NCBI GenBank assembly: GCA_945859605.1
Contig: OX243824.1
Location: 28,889,581-28,953,580 of the forward strand
Length of the DNA stretch: 64,000 nucleotides
Source: Lumbricus rubellus
Lineage: Eukaryota; Annelida; Clitellata; Crassiclitellata; Lumbricidae
Direction: 5' to 3'
A program made the position numbers and the translations under genes. Position 1 is the stretch's first letter. The number at the start of each line of letters is the position of its first letter. The notes beneath the pieces are model-generated. The model saw only the letters and a list, made by a program, of their open reading frames with translations. It did no database searches and was not told where the DNA came from. Of this stretch, positions 35,301-46,481 are shown piece by piece.

Positions 35301-38300
35301 AAGGATGTCATCTATGCTGTTTTACCGGTAATTTAATTTTTAGAAAAATATTGCTTTTAGAGGTTATTCTTTTCTTCTAAAATGTCAATGCAATCTTAGT
35401 GCTTTTCCTAGTTATTTCAAATTGTTTCCAATAATAAACCCTTTTATACGCTGTTTGCTGTAAATACTAAATACGGTAGTATTTACAAATTCTTTGATGA
35501 CATCAAAGGAAGTAGCAATTTTGCATTGTAGCATAGAATTGAATATTCTGATTGGAATACATGCTGGAATAATTATTTTAGTGCATGTATGGCGCATGCT
35601 TGAACTTAATGAAGGGTGTTTTTGTGTATATGCTGTTTATCATATGTTTCGTATTGTACGCTGGTCTAAAAGATTCCGAGCCCAAAAGTTGTCAATGTCT
35701 GGATTTAGTCTATAGATCTAGATGTGGGGTCCGGTGGCGCATTGGATAACACACTGACATGGAAATCAGCGGACCCAAGTTCGAGCCCAACAGACATGCT
35801 TTGTAAACTGTCTGTTCTGTTAGTGTATTGCAGGCTGTCTGTTCTGGTAGTAAAGATTGATGTCTTCTGTCATGTGTGTTCTTGAGAATTGTGTCTATTG
35901 CTTAACTGGACACTGTAACCAGAACTTTGCGGTCTGTCAATAAGGAAGTTATTATTATTATTACATATTTTCATGATCAATCAATAAAAATTTATATAGC
36001 GCCTGTTCAAGATCACTACTTAGAGCTAATGAAATGATGCATTACATTGTCTATATTTTCACTGTGAATCTTGCTTTAATACGGTACATCACTTGCATTG
36101 TTTGATTGTGTAGGCAAGAATTGAATTCAATGTTTTCTTAATATGCTCTCTCCTCACATACTTTCACTTCTGGGTTTTCAGACTGAGGAATACAAAGAAA
36201 TTCAGCTCAAGTCAAAAGATTTTCCTGTTGTAAGTTGAGTTGTTGTAGTTTTTATAATTATGTTTGATGTATGTATAGATTGTGCTCTGGTTAACATACA
36301 ATTATTGAAACTGATTTTTATTGAGGAATTGCTTCAGTGTAAATACTTCTTTGCAAATGGTATGGATATATATATATGTGTGTGTGTGTGTATTTATGTA
36401 TGTATGTATGTATGTATGTATGTACGTGATCAATAGGGTCATTGTCAACTCATTGATCGGATGCAGGACTAACTCCACATCTCAGTTTAGAGCAAAATTT
36501 TGCCACCTTTAGAATGTTGACATTTGAACACAATGCTAAACATAATCAGTGCACTTTTGTGTCAATTCACTGTTGCCTTTTACTCATTACTTTGTCCATG
36601 CATGAATTTTGATTACTCAATGATTATTCAGATTACATAGCAATTATGTAAGATTCCTCGGCTTGTATACTTGTTATTTGGACGATGTTCAGTCTGAATG
36701 CAGATAAAATGATGTGCAGAATCACGATATAGTCTGATAATGGAATTTGACAGGATGCAGAGATCTTGTTAATCTGAATGATCAAAATGAAATTAAAAAC
36801 TGTTTTGCTTATAATTATGAGTATTTGTAAACTGACTAAAACGTTGCTATTATATGACAGCCAACTTATGTAAAATATTTCCATTTTGGGGATCAATTGA
36901 AAGTTTTTTGTATCATGAGTTTTGTGCCAACCCACATGCAACCCACATGCAACCCACATGCAACCCACATGCAACCAACATGCAACCCACATGCAACCAA
37001 CATGCAACCCACATGCAACCCACATGCAACCAATATGCAACCCACATGCAACCCACATGCAACCCACATGCAACCAACATGCAACCCACATGCAACCCAC
37101 ATGCAACCCACATGCAACCCACATGCAACCCACATGCAACCCACATGCAACCAACATGCAACCAACATGCAACCAACATGCAACCAACATGCAACCCACA
37201 TGCAACCAACATGCAACCAACATGCAACCCACATGCAACCAACATGCAACCAACATGCAACCAACATGCAACCCACATGCAACCCACATGCAACCCACAT
37301 GCAACCCACATGCAACCCACATGCAACCCACATGCAACCCACATGCAACCCACATGCAACCCACATGCAACCCACATGCAACCCACATGCAACCAACATG
37401 CAACCCACATGCAACCCACATGCAACCCACATGCAACCCACATGCAACCAACATGCAACCAACATGCAACCAACATGCAACCAACATGCAACCCACATGC
37501 AACCAACATGCAACCCACATGCAACCCACATGCAACCAACATGCAACCAACATGCAACCCACATGCAACCAACATGCAACCCACATGCAACCAACATGCA
37601 ACCAACATGCAACCAACATGCAACCCACATGCAACCCACATGCAACCAACATGCAACCCACATGCAACCAACATGCAACCCACATGCAACCCACATGCAA
37701 CCAACATGCAACCAACATGCAACCAACATGCAACCCACATGCAACCAACATGCAACCAACATGCAACCAACATGCAACCCACATGCAACCCACATGCAAC
37801 CAACATGCAACCCACATGCAACCAACATGCAACCCACATGCAACCAACATGCAACCCACATGCAACCAACATGAAGATTTTGCTGCATTGTTGCATGAAT
37901 TCTGATAAAGGGTGAAGTTGGAAAATGTTTTGTCTACATGGTTGTCTTCAATTTTATATTATTAACGTTTGCTGTAGTTTGTTTATCCACTGCCACGCGG
38001 GGAAGGGTACGAGTTCTTTGTGCAGCAGTGGAATGCAATTGGATGTCACTTTACACCACTGCTTAGTTACCAGGTACTAAATAAAGCCTATTATCTTTCT
38101 TGTCATATTTTCATTTCTTGTCTCTTTCTGAGAAAGAAATTGTTTGTTCATCATCCATCACTTTTCACAATATATTGTTCATGTATAATTGTATATTGTG
38201 CAAGAATTAATAGACTTACGCACCCAAATGCTAAGTGTTTGCTGAAGAATGGCATGTAATTCAATGGATGATTATTTCTCGCAAGAACCAATACAAAATG

Positions 38301-40708
38301 TTGGGTACGTACTTGTGTACGTAAGTTTATTGAATAATTTCTTTACAAATATTTGCAATTATTTGTGTGTATAATAGATTTTGTCAATGCTGCTGGAAAC
38401 GGGATATTTGGTTGATCAATATGAAGGTCCGAAGTGATTTCCATCTAGTCCCTAAATTGTGAGAAGAGATGGTTGCATTTCAATTGTTATGTCACTTTTG
38501 TTCATGAATGTATTGTTTTATGCCTTAGACACACAAAGAAAACTCCCCGGCGTGTCTCAGCCTCAAACACTACACAGAATTAGCAGATGACAAAGGTAAA
38601 AGAGATTCTTTAACTGTCATTTAGTTTGCACAGTGGCTAAGCACTGTTACCAATCTTTGACTGATTCTTTAAATACTTTTGCACCATGAGATACTTTTAC
38701 AGTGACATTGTAGAAGTTCTTGCATAATTAATTATTATTACTGCAAATTGCTTTAACATTTTAGCAATATTTTAATAATCATGTGCTTGGAGTGCGTTCC
38801 TATTTTGTATCCTCTTAATCTTTTATATGTCCTTGGACTCATATGCTGGTCTAGTATGGGATATTGCTATCTGCAGAATGGACAAGTTCTGACCAATGTA
38901 TTGCTCTGAATACATCATAATCTACCACATGTGTTTTTTTATAGTAGTGAAAAATTCCTGTGCTGCATTTTTATTGAATTGCTTCGCTGTTTTCTCTCTA
39001 GGCATCGTATTAATGGTTGGTCATCCAGATTTGAACATTTTGGTAAGCATCTCATTTCTTAGCAGTTATGGCTTCTTGTAATTTATGGCACAGATTCAAT
39101 CTTCCTAAATTTTACTTTGTGCCATTTCCAGGAAGGATCTGTTCCGAAAACAAAAATCTTATTACCATTTCTTTCAGAGTGATGCATCAGAACAGGAAGA
39201 GGATTTAAATTTGCATTTTTATAAACAGCTCTTTCTTTCAGAGTGATGCATCAGAACAGGAAGAGGATTTAAATTTGCATTTTTATAAACATAAACATAG
39301 TAGCTATGTCATATATCTAATTACTCTAAACTAGTGTTGAATGCAATAATTGTTCATATTTTATTTATTTATTTCTCCATTTCAGGAGAAGGAGTTCTTA
39401 TGAGCTTGTTTGCGTGTGTTATTTTAAATAAGCAGAATTTTCTGAATTTAAATGAGACTTCTGATTTCAGAAGACAGTCAAACATTCAGTCTACGTAATT
39501 ATGCAATTGCGACATCATCTTATCGACCCTTTTGTGTAAAATTATCTGCAATCTAAAACAATGCTATCAATGTCATGTCAAAGAATTTCCAGCTGTAATT
39601 ATGCGCATACTTCGATACTTCGGTCACATCCTGCGACAGCAGGACAATATTGAAAATAGCGTCATGACGGGATTGGTGCAGGGTGTTCGCGGTCGCGGTA
39701 GACCTAGAATATGCTGGCTTGATAGCATCACGATGTGGACCAGTTTATCAGGAGCGGCGCTATTGCGGACTGTAAAGGATAGATCTTGCTGGAGTACTTT
39801 GGTCCACTCATGTAGCCAACCGTCGCATAGCGACGTCGGCGTATTGACATGACATTATGCGCACTGGCTCTCCCTCAGGAGGCAAAGCGACTGTGGTATA
39901 ACTGCTAGGCATTACTCTTTGTGCTCAACACTTGAGATCCCTCTGTTTGACTGAAGAAGGTCTGCTCTCTGTCCGTTATGCTCGCACTTCCACGAGGCAC
40001 AACAGCGCCTTCTCGGTGGTAAGACCCTCGGCCTAGAATGACCTCCCTCGACGCTCTACTCCTTTCCTATAACTCCTTCAACATTACTCCATGTTTTTAA
40101 CTTTTTATGACAGTTTTATTTGGCCGTGCGGAGATTGGGAATGCCTCTGAGTCTTATGAGAGGCACTATAAAAAAAAAATTTTATTGACTTCATGATGCA
40201 TCAGAACAGCTATTGAAATAGTTTTCTATTCTATTGAAATAGTCAACCTGACTATTTGACTGATCATCCATTTGTAAACTGGTCCATTGTTGGGTGTACA
40301 GTAGATGAACTCTAAAGCATTTTGATGTGATGTTGGAAAGTCTGCAAGGGTCACATAAAACAGACATTTCATACGAACTTGAGTTGAAAAATCTGCTGGT
40401 ATTAGACTATTTTTCTTCCTTCTGTCTGGAGAATTTACTTGTTGACTGTGAATGTAGAAGATTTGAAGTGAGACTTTTCATGGTGAATGAAAGATGTGTA
40501 AATCATTTGTTTTGATTTATAGAGTGTGAGCGAATCGCAACTTCTGGCTCTACAGGTGAAGATGTTTTATGGGATACAGAGTGCGCTCAAGTTCAATCTT
40601 GTTCGAGTTTTCAACAATTCTCCCGATTCTTTTAAATACATTGAGCTCATTAAGGAATTTGAGAACTACAAAAAAGATGTCGAAATGAAGAAGAAGATGT
40701 CCTCGTAG
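24736..40708 (+). CDS. ATPAF1: ATP synthase mitochondrial F1 complex assembly factor 1
   Basis: Nine coding exons, all with GT-AG introns: 24736-24935, 29498-29633, 31082-31144, 35277-35327, 36182-36229, 37978-38073, 38529-38595, 39002-39042 and 40523-40708 (stop TAG). They join in frame to 295 residues; human ATPAF1 is about 328. ATPAF1/Atp11p is a matrix chaperone that binds free F1 beta subunit until it assembles with alpha. The N-terminus is Arg-rich without acids, as in a mitochondrial presequence (about residues 1-45). Next come NPFYDKYSQK, the helical FNSRLASLLEEKK, TLDSIMNMDLV...EEIAELW, KDVIYAV, the signature LPRGEGYEFFVQQW, HFTPLLSYQ, GIVLM and a helical C-terminus ending KKKMSS. 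Intron 1 holds a hAT, intron 5 an 11-bp satellite, and introns 3 and 4 SINEs. The start could lie in a further upstream exon. Confidence 0.95.
25344..25408 (+). pseudogene. Partial duplicate of ATPAF1 exon 1 in intron 1
   Basis: AAGAAATGCTCTGAACAACG onward copies 24786-24850 with only two substitutions, then diverges. The frame stays open with RNALNNVSHCSIQRFLSRSD and runs to a stop at 25501-25503. It repeats the presequence-coding part only, 556 bp downstream of the original. No convincing donor follows, so I treat it as a duplicated fragment. Confidence 0.85.
25770..26185 (+). mobile_element. CR1-like LINE C-terminal fragment
   Basis: The frame reads LHWLPFSTRIQFKVLILV, then PLRSSDRLDLFVPRVRTAMA, FACIGPSLWNGLPPSVR and RLKTCLFSRR, stopping at 26112-26114. 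The 3' end GGAGCGCTTCTGAAAGGC...GCGCTTTATAAATTG follows. It is a 5'-truncated copy inside the hAT. Confidence 0.85.
26357..26392. repeat. TA dinucleotide repeat
   Basis: (TA)n just left of the Tc1/mariner relic, which inserted at a TA. More TA repeat follows its right end. Confidence 0.9.
26405..27393 (-). mobile_element. Tc1/mariner-type transposon relic (989 bp)
   Basis: The ends CAGGGTGGGCCAATAGGAAT and their inverse extend over about 55 bp each, flanked by TA. Minus-strand reading gives a broken DDE transposase C-terminus: ENWPPNNPDLNPADYY, VYREPIRDVEHLKKVI, CWAEITQALEASVIDQW and GGHIEYL, interrupted by stops and shifts. It is inactive. Confidence 0.9.
29903..30646. mobile_element. hAT element in ATPAF1 intron 2 (744 bp)
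   Basis: The left end CAGGCCCAGATTTA and the right end TAAATACGGCCCTG are imperfect inverted repeats. ACTACATG is duplicated perfectly (29895-29902 and 30647-30654). GGGCCTCCACCAC occurs subterminally on both sides. No transposase was found. Confidence 0.85.
31185..31376 (+). mobile_element. tRNA-derived SINE in ATPAF1 intron 3
   Basis: A box CTGGTGTAGTGGG and B box GATTCGAATCCACC, then a body with TGGGCAAGTCCTTCATTCGC and GTGAAACTCCGATGCAGTGT. Same family as 33424-33640. Its 3' tail is shorter. Confidence 0.8.
31377..33423. other. Intron 3 DNA with no recognisable element
   Basis: Frames of up to about 80 codons occur (for example 31759-31986 and 32677-32925). None matches a known family in my reading and none has good splice context. 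Confidence 0.45.
33424..33640 (+). mobile_element. tRNA-derived SINE with CR1-like 3' tail
   Basis: A box TGGTGTAGTGG and B box GGTTCGATTCC. The body carries TGCATGAAACTCCGATACAG. The 3' end GGGAGCGCC...CTTAAAGGGGCGCTATAA closely matches the 3' end of the LINE at 47310-47785, the arrangement expected of a SINE mobilised by a partner LINE. Confidence 0.85.
33641..35276. other. Remainder of ATPAF1 intron 3
   Basis: AT-rich with a short TATG-like run near 33900. Nothing else was recognised. Confidence 0.45.
35726..35965 (+). mobile_element. tRNA-Arg-like SINE in ATPAF1 intron 4
   Basis: The head GGTGGCGCATTGGATAACAC and AGTTCGAGCCC carry A and B boxes in a tRNA-Arg-like arrangement. The tail is (TTA)n. 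The body resembles 19807-20042 (CAGTTGGTAG / CTGGTAGTAA type). A truncated CR1/SINE 3' tail (TTTATATAGCGCCTGTTCAA) follows near 35990. Confidence 0.8.
36372..36424. repeat. TG/TATG microsatellite
   Basis: (TG)n passing into (TATG)n within ATPAF1 intron 5. Confidence 0.9.
36928..37873 (+). repeat. 11-bp satellite, 86 units, in ATPAF1 intron 5
   Basis: 946 bp equals 86 uninterrupted units of CAACC(C/A)ACATG, with no indels. Units differ almost only at the sixth base; one unit near 37031 reads CAATATG. The unit has no stop in any frame on either strand and 11 is not a multiple of 3, so every frame is open for about 300 codons, repeating MQPTCNPHATH on the plus strand. These frames are artefacts, not proteins. 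Confidence 0.97.
39169..39296 (+). repeat. 64-bp tandem duplication in ATPAF1 intron 8
   Basis: Two near-identical units of CTTTCAGAGTGATGCATCAG...TTTGCATTTTTATAAACA. Each begins with an acceptor-like pyrimidine-CAG followed by an open stretch. Confidence 0.9.
39595..39852 (+). mobile_element. LINE C-terminal tail fragment in ATPAF1 intron 8
   Basis: The frame reads IMRILRYFGHILRQQDNIEN, MTGLVQGVRGRGRPRICWLD and WTSLSGAALLRTVKDR, then HSCSQPSHSD. This is the standard end of one group of invertebrate LINEs. It is 5'-truncated. Confidence 0.85.
39855..40172 (+). mobile_element. Decayed CR1-like LINE 3' end
   Basis: A broken frame near 39980-40060 gives ARTSTRHNSAFSVV and NDLPRRSTPF, matching CR1 tails. 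The 3' end GGGAATGCCTCTGAGTCTTA...GGCACTATAAAAAA follows. Confidence 0.65.
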
Positions 40709-40816
40709 ACGTAACTTTTGTTAACAGTATAAATTATGTTCAGATTCTTACAAGACATCGTGACAAAATCTCCAGTCTACAATTTACTGAAGGAAGCTTT
40801 GCCGCAGCTTGGTGGA

Positions 40817-40822
40817 AATAAA
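40817..40822 (+). promoter_or_regulatory. Candidate poly(A) signal of ATPAF1
   Basis: AATAAA 109 bases after the stop codon, the first canonical signal downstream. Confidence 0.5.
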
Positions 40823-41256
40823 ATTTCTCTTAACAGTCAGTGTTCCTCTAGTGTTCTGCGAGACTGATAACAGTGTATAAATAATTGTAAGGGTCATCCA
40901 TATATTACATATGCAAAAATTGTACTTTCGAAACCCCTTTATCCCTGTTGCAACTGGTAAATTTTGTGGACCCTCACCCCCATGCATGTGTACAAATAAG
41001 CTCCTCTGACAAAGTTAATTAACTACAGTAATCTATAAAACATTTTGCCATAGTCTACATGTACTACTTATTTTTGTTGAACATCATAATTATTTGCTGT
41101 CTAAAATTTGTTAACTTATGATTTGGGCATCACAATTAGACTTTTATTTTGCGTTCATGCATTTTATCAAGATCCCTTTCCCACGCCCTATGCAAATCGC
41201 CTAAATCAGAGGACCCCTCTCTCTCTCGGCATACATAATAATTATATGAACAGCCA
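40823..41256. other. Intergenic DNA downstream of ATPAF1
   Basis: No gene or repeat recognised. Confidence 0.45.
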
Positions 41257-41575
41257 TGGGCAGAGACTTGGGGGGGGCGAAGGACGCGAGATTTTGGGCT
41301 GACGAATGGCTGAGTCGCCAACGAAATTTTCCCCTTTTGCCGACCAAAAATTTCTGACGACCTTTTTTTTAGTCATCCGGCCGAAATCTCCCCCAAAAAT
41401 GCCCATATTGATGACCTTTTTAGTCATTTATGGCCAGTGTATGCAGTGTGTCTTCGTGAAATGTCCATGCCCTAACGGCTAACACTCAACAATTGGGGGG
41501 GGGGTAAATGCGTTGGCCGTCCCCTCCCCCGAACACATTCATTGAGGGCGACTCCCCCCTAAGTCTCCGCCCATG
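41257..41575. mobile_element. Short inverted-repeat element
   Basis: CATGGGCAGAGACTTGGGGG at the left is mirrored by CCCCCCTAAGTCTCCGCCCATG-type sequence at the right. The flanks GAACAGCC and GGACAGCC look like a one-mismatch duplication. The inner motif TTAGTCATCCGGCC recurs inverted at about 58404-58420, so the inner sequence is shared with the element at 58169-58514. Confidence 0.6.
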
Positions 41576-41625
41576 TGGACAGCCCCTATAACTGACTAGC
41601 CACTTCCACAGAACTGGTGATTAAT

Positions 41626-41877
41626 TGAGGGTCGATGATGATTGAGGGTCGATGATGATTGAGGGTCGATGATGATTGAGGGTCGATGATGATTGAGGGT
41701 CGATGATGATTTAGGGTCGATGATGATTGAGGGTCGATGATGATTGAGGGTCGATGATGAATGAGGGTCGATGATGATTGAGGGTCGATGATGATTGAGG
41801 TTCGCTGATGATTGAGGGTCGATGATGAATGAGGGTCGATGATGATTGAGGGTCGATGATGATTGAGGGTCGATGAA
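41626..41877. repeat. 17-bp tandem repeat, about 15 copies
   Basis: Units of GAGGGTCGATGATGATT with scattered substitutions. The minus-strand frames (IIDPQSSSTLNHHRPS) are repeat artefacts. Confidence 0.95.
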
Positions 41878-42417
41878 GCTTTGGGTGACAGATGGTGGTC
41901 GCACCATTGATTCGTCTCCATCGAAAATCTTATTCAGACTGAAGAAGACTTTCATCGATTATTACGGACATGGTCGTTTTTGTCGACTTAATTTTCATTG
42001 CAGAATCTGACATCTGCTCACCCAAATGTCTGGCAGCATCTGATTCAGCTGCTGCTGGTTTTAAGACATCTAATGCCACACTGGCATATTATTCAGTAAT
42101 TGTCCTTTTTCATATACAACATCACATACAAAATTATGGTAGCGGAGATTCAATCTTGAATAGGTGAAGATGCATTGGTCATTGGTCATCATGCATGCAC
42201 TTCCCAAAACGTAACGGACCACAGCTAAAATAAATGAGACTATAACTATTTAAACGATCTACAAAAAGGCACAACGACGCTTATAGAAATAGGCATATTA
42301 AAGCAGCACTGTGTTCTAACATAGGCCTATCATAATTAGCTACGTTTCTTCAATTAAAGTCATAACAGCTGTTTATACTGCGGCATTCATTCAAGTTATA
42401 ATCGACATAATTGATGC
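41878..42417. other. Intergenic DNA, nothing recognised
   Basis: Only short frames. Confidence 0.45.
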
Positions 42418-42845
42418 GACAAATGACCTTGACCATGACCTCATAACCTTCAGATGACCCCAGATGACAAAAACAATATCAGAAATGAATTCTACATACC
42501 AGAATCAGTAACATTAGAGGTATTAGACATGTGTGTCCTGTAATAAATGAAAAAGATGAAACTTGGTGACCTTGACCTCTATAACCTTAAGATGACCTCT
42601 GATGACAAAAACAATATCAGAAATGAATTATACATACTTAAATTAGTACCATTAGAGGTATTACACGTCCTTAAGCTGTAAGAAATGAAAAAGATGAAAA
42701 AATGACCTTTATCATGACCTTACGACCTCAAGATGATCTCTGATGACAAAAACAATATCAGAAATGAATTCTACATACCAGAATCAGTACCATTAGAGGT
42801 ATTGCACGTGCATATGCTGTAAGAAATGAAAGAGATAAATTTTCC
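42418..42845 (+). repeat. About 130-bp degenerate tandem repeat, three units
   Basis: Each unit has TGACCTTGACC or a variant, then CCTCAGATGACAAAAACAATATCAG-type sequence (positions about 42460, 42600 and 42738), TTCTACATACCAGAATCAGT and CATTAGAGGTATTACACGT. TGACCTTGA at about 42424 and 42569 equals the extended nuclear-receptor half-site TCAAGGTCA in reverse. Function is not shown. Confidence 0.85.
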
Positions 42846-43502
42846 AATATGGCCCCTGGCGGCCATATTGGATTTGTCAATTACGTCATTCGTGACGTCA
42901 TGGCGGACAAGCACCTCGGTGATTTTTCATCTCCAAGGACCCACTGACTGATTGGAAGTGAGAAACTCCCCCAACACCAAAGTGCAAACGGGACCTCATG
43001 GCACATCATGGATCAAGTAGCCTAGAGTCTTTTAGAGATAATAAATAAGCTTATGATACAGAGGCAGTCAGTCTGTTGGGCTGATCAACCATCACGGATG
43101 TGTGACGAAACCATCACTACCACCAGCAGCAGCACATGATAGAAAAGCATTTGTTCTGTGGCGAGCTGACTCAGCAGAAGCAGTCGACTGTTTCACGCCT
43201 GCTGAAGTGGCAGCGGCAGGGCTTTTTTAACGTGCAGTTGTACACAAAATGTGCATTTGTAGAAGCACTTCTGTACAGTTAAAACTAGCAAAAAAGGTCA
43301 TTGTCCTCCGATTGGAAGTAATTTACCATGGATGATGGAAAAGGAAAGAAGGAGTTGTGCAGTTCTACAAATTCCTTAAAAACAGTCCTGCGCAGCGTAC
43401 GTGTCTTCGCCGCCAACTGTGATGATCTGTGACGTCGATCGTCGTCTGTTTGCACATTGATACGTAGGCTACTTAGCCTACTATGTAGTAATTATAATTA
43501 GG
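42846..43502. other. Intergenic DNA
   Basis: TGACGTCA, a full CRE palindrome, lies at 42893-42900 after a GGCGGCCATATTGG stretch. No gene was recognised. Confidence 0.45.
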
Positions 43503-43748
43503 CATACTCCCCCGATCATCACAGCGACTCTCAAAGCGGTAGACAAATTCTGCTACCTCGGCAGCATCCTCTCTAGCGCTGCAAACATTGACGAGGAGAT
43601 TGCTGCTCGGCTGGCTAAGGCAAGCGCTGCATTCGGAAGACTCTCGCGACGACTGTGGAACAACCATGGCATCCACCTGGCCACCAAGATCGCAGTCTAC
43701 AGAGCAGGAATGGCGCGGTACATGCAACGAGGCGGTGGAGATATTTGA
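43503..43748 (+). mobile_element. LINE reverse transcriptase C-terminal fragment
   Basis: The frame reads PPIITATLKAVDKFCYLGSI, NIDEEIAARLAKASAAFGRL and LWNNHGIHLATKIAVYRA, then a stop at 43746-43748. This is the thumb region of a common LINE type. It lies about 210 bp past the stop codon of the minus-strand GPCR, so it may be within its 3' UTR, antisense. Confidence 0.85.
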
Positions 43749-43961
43749 AATCCAAAGGATAGTGCAAAAACGGCAGCGGCGTAAAGCAAGGAAGCAAAGT
43801 GCTGAATATGAATACTTGACAGTCCAGGACTTGAACTTTACTCACGACGTGATATCTGTCGCTTCGAAATCAATTGTAGGCCTAATTAAGCATATCAATG
43901 TGTTTGCCTGCAGCTGCCCGTCGAACCATCGTGGTCCATTGAAGAAGCGGCGGTCATTCGA

Positions 43962-46423
43962 TCACTGCACGCTTATCCTTCTTCCACTCAACTTTTCCAT
44001 TGGTCGGCGACGGTGACCTGGTGTGATCGTCGTCGTCGTTGTCGTCGTCGTCGTCGTATCGTTGGGTGTGCAGTACAATGACATGCAATGGATGTTATTG
44101 CTGCCAGATAATTGTTCCATGTTTGTCATAATTGACGTCTGTCTCAGCTGTAGCGAGATCTTTCTGCCGTCTCTCCAACGTCTCACGCGCTTGTCGACAG
44201 TATTCTGAACCTACAATTAAAACGATTCATTGTTAATAGGCCTAATATCATCACTGTAGCTTTGTGTGACGACAGTTTGTTTGCACACTCTGTAGCTTTG
44301 TATTTCTTTTTTGTGCCTATCTTCGATTGAAATTTTGAGTGAGAATGTGTGTCCTTTAACATCACTAGGTCTATAGGCCTAATTATGAACCAGTTTATTC
44401 GATTTCTATTCTTAGACAGCCGGGAGCCCTTGTCATTTAGGGCCTACTAAAAGAAACGAGTATTTACTCATTTACGTCCACGACATTTTGTCTTGCGACA
44501 TTTTGTCGGCGACATTTTGTCGGCGACATTTTGTCTTGCGACATTTTGTCAGGTAGGCCTAACCAAAACGACACAGAAAACCTGCATGCTCACCTCAACC
44601 GCATGAATATAATTGAGATATCGGAATTAACCCATCAATGCCAATGCAAATGGTTTTACTTTTAATGATAAATTAATAGGCAATTAAGTAGCCAGACATA
44701 TTTACAGTTCTTGAGACGTACGCCATGTGTAATTGTGTATGTGCACTTGTCATAGCACCCCTTCAAGATAACTACTCAGAAGCGCTCCCGACTACAGCGT
44801 GGACACTGAATCGGAGTTTCACGCCCAAGCGCGTGAGCAATATTATTGCGAGTGAAGGATTTGCCCAATTCATTCATTCATTCATTTCGAGAATTTATGT
44901 AGAAAAACTACTCAGAGGTGCTCCCAAGCCAGCCACAGCTAAAAATATGATTCGAGCGACTTATAAAAAGCAGGTGAATTTAGCCTAGGCATAAGTCGCA
45001 AGGTTAGTGGCAGGCCATTCCAGGTAGTGGGACACTCTGTAGAAAAGCCTCGGCGCCGTAGGCCTCTATGGCATAAGAAGTGCGAGGCTGCGACCTTGAG
45101 GAACTATAAAAGCTCCCCGCTGTCGCAGAGCGAAGAGCCCGACGGGCTGCAAGGTCGGAGACAGGTCGACAAAGGCTAGATGGAGCACAATCAATCGCCA
45201 AACAAGTGCAGCAACTCGGTAGAAGATGCGCTGTGAAACAGGGAGCCAGTGAAGAACGTCACGCATATAAGCTGAGACGGGGCATATTTAGGAATGCGGC
45301 CAATGAGGCGAGCAACCGAACGAAGAACTCGTTCCAGGCGCCCAATTAGTCCAAGTGGCAGACCAACGAGTACCGAACTGCAGTGATCAATTCTTCTGGT
45401 GACAAAGGCATGGACAAGTGTCAGAGTAGCACTATGGGAGAGAGATCTTGAAAATTGAAACAAGTCGGAGTTGCCGAAGCTGGTAATAGCAACAACTACG
45501 AGTGACCAAATTCAGGTTGGCCGAAGAGGTTGGCGTGAGGGGATTGGCCTGAATTAGATTGTGAGGAGACTCAGTGGCGGTTTGTGGCTCTGTGTTGTTT
45601 ATGTTGTTGTGTGTTTGTATTCTATTTGTATTAGTAGACCTACCTGCCGAGTCTATAGCGTGGCGTAAAACCCCGTTAGCTCCTCGCAGAGGCAGATGGG
45701 CTTCTGGCGTGGATTAGCCTAGCGTCTATAGCCTAATATCCCGCAAGCCCACTGTTATTCATTTTAAATGTATTAAATTTTCTTATTTGTGTGTTTTGCG
45801 TTGTTGGGCTGAGTGATGAGATTGGGGAAGAAAGAGCGGTATGATAAGAGAGGATAATTGTTGGACGTGCAGGCTGATCGTATAATTGTGCTTTCGATAC
45901 ATGTAGGCTACTGCAGCCTCAATTATATATCTCAAGAGATCGAAGGACAACCTCATGGGATACATGTGAGCCAATTCTGAAGGCAATACCAGGGCAAGAT
46001 CCCGGCGAAGGAGCATACTGGTAAACTGTTTTGATGGTGCTTGGAGCGAAATGGAAGAGTATGCAGCCTGGATGGATTTAGATCAGATTAATAAAAGTAA
46101 TGGCAAGTTATATAGCGCCTTAACGCAGCCATGATCTTTCTGCCAATAGACGCATAATAATTCATAGTTGCAACCATCGATGCATGATTAATTAATCATC
46201 CCATAGATGCATAAAATATATCTATGGATGCATAAACAATTAAACATCCATAGCCTATTGTGCTGTTGGTCACTGAACACCTTGCAATAATATTGCAACG
46301 TATACATCTATACAATTCGGATTCTATCCGTACATCTATTTATTTATTGACAGTAACATGTTATCCCGTGTACAGCGCCCTTTCCTTCGGCCTCGGCTGA
46401 GCTACGGCGCTATATAAATCGTC

Positions 46424-46481
<58 letters not shown>

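Noticed and set aside
36633..37915. Long frames of 325-410 codons on both strands
   Set aside because: They are readings of the 11-bp satellite, which is stop-free in every frame; no gene-like start, splice or composition.
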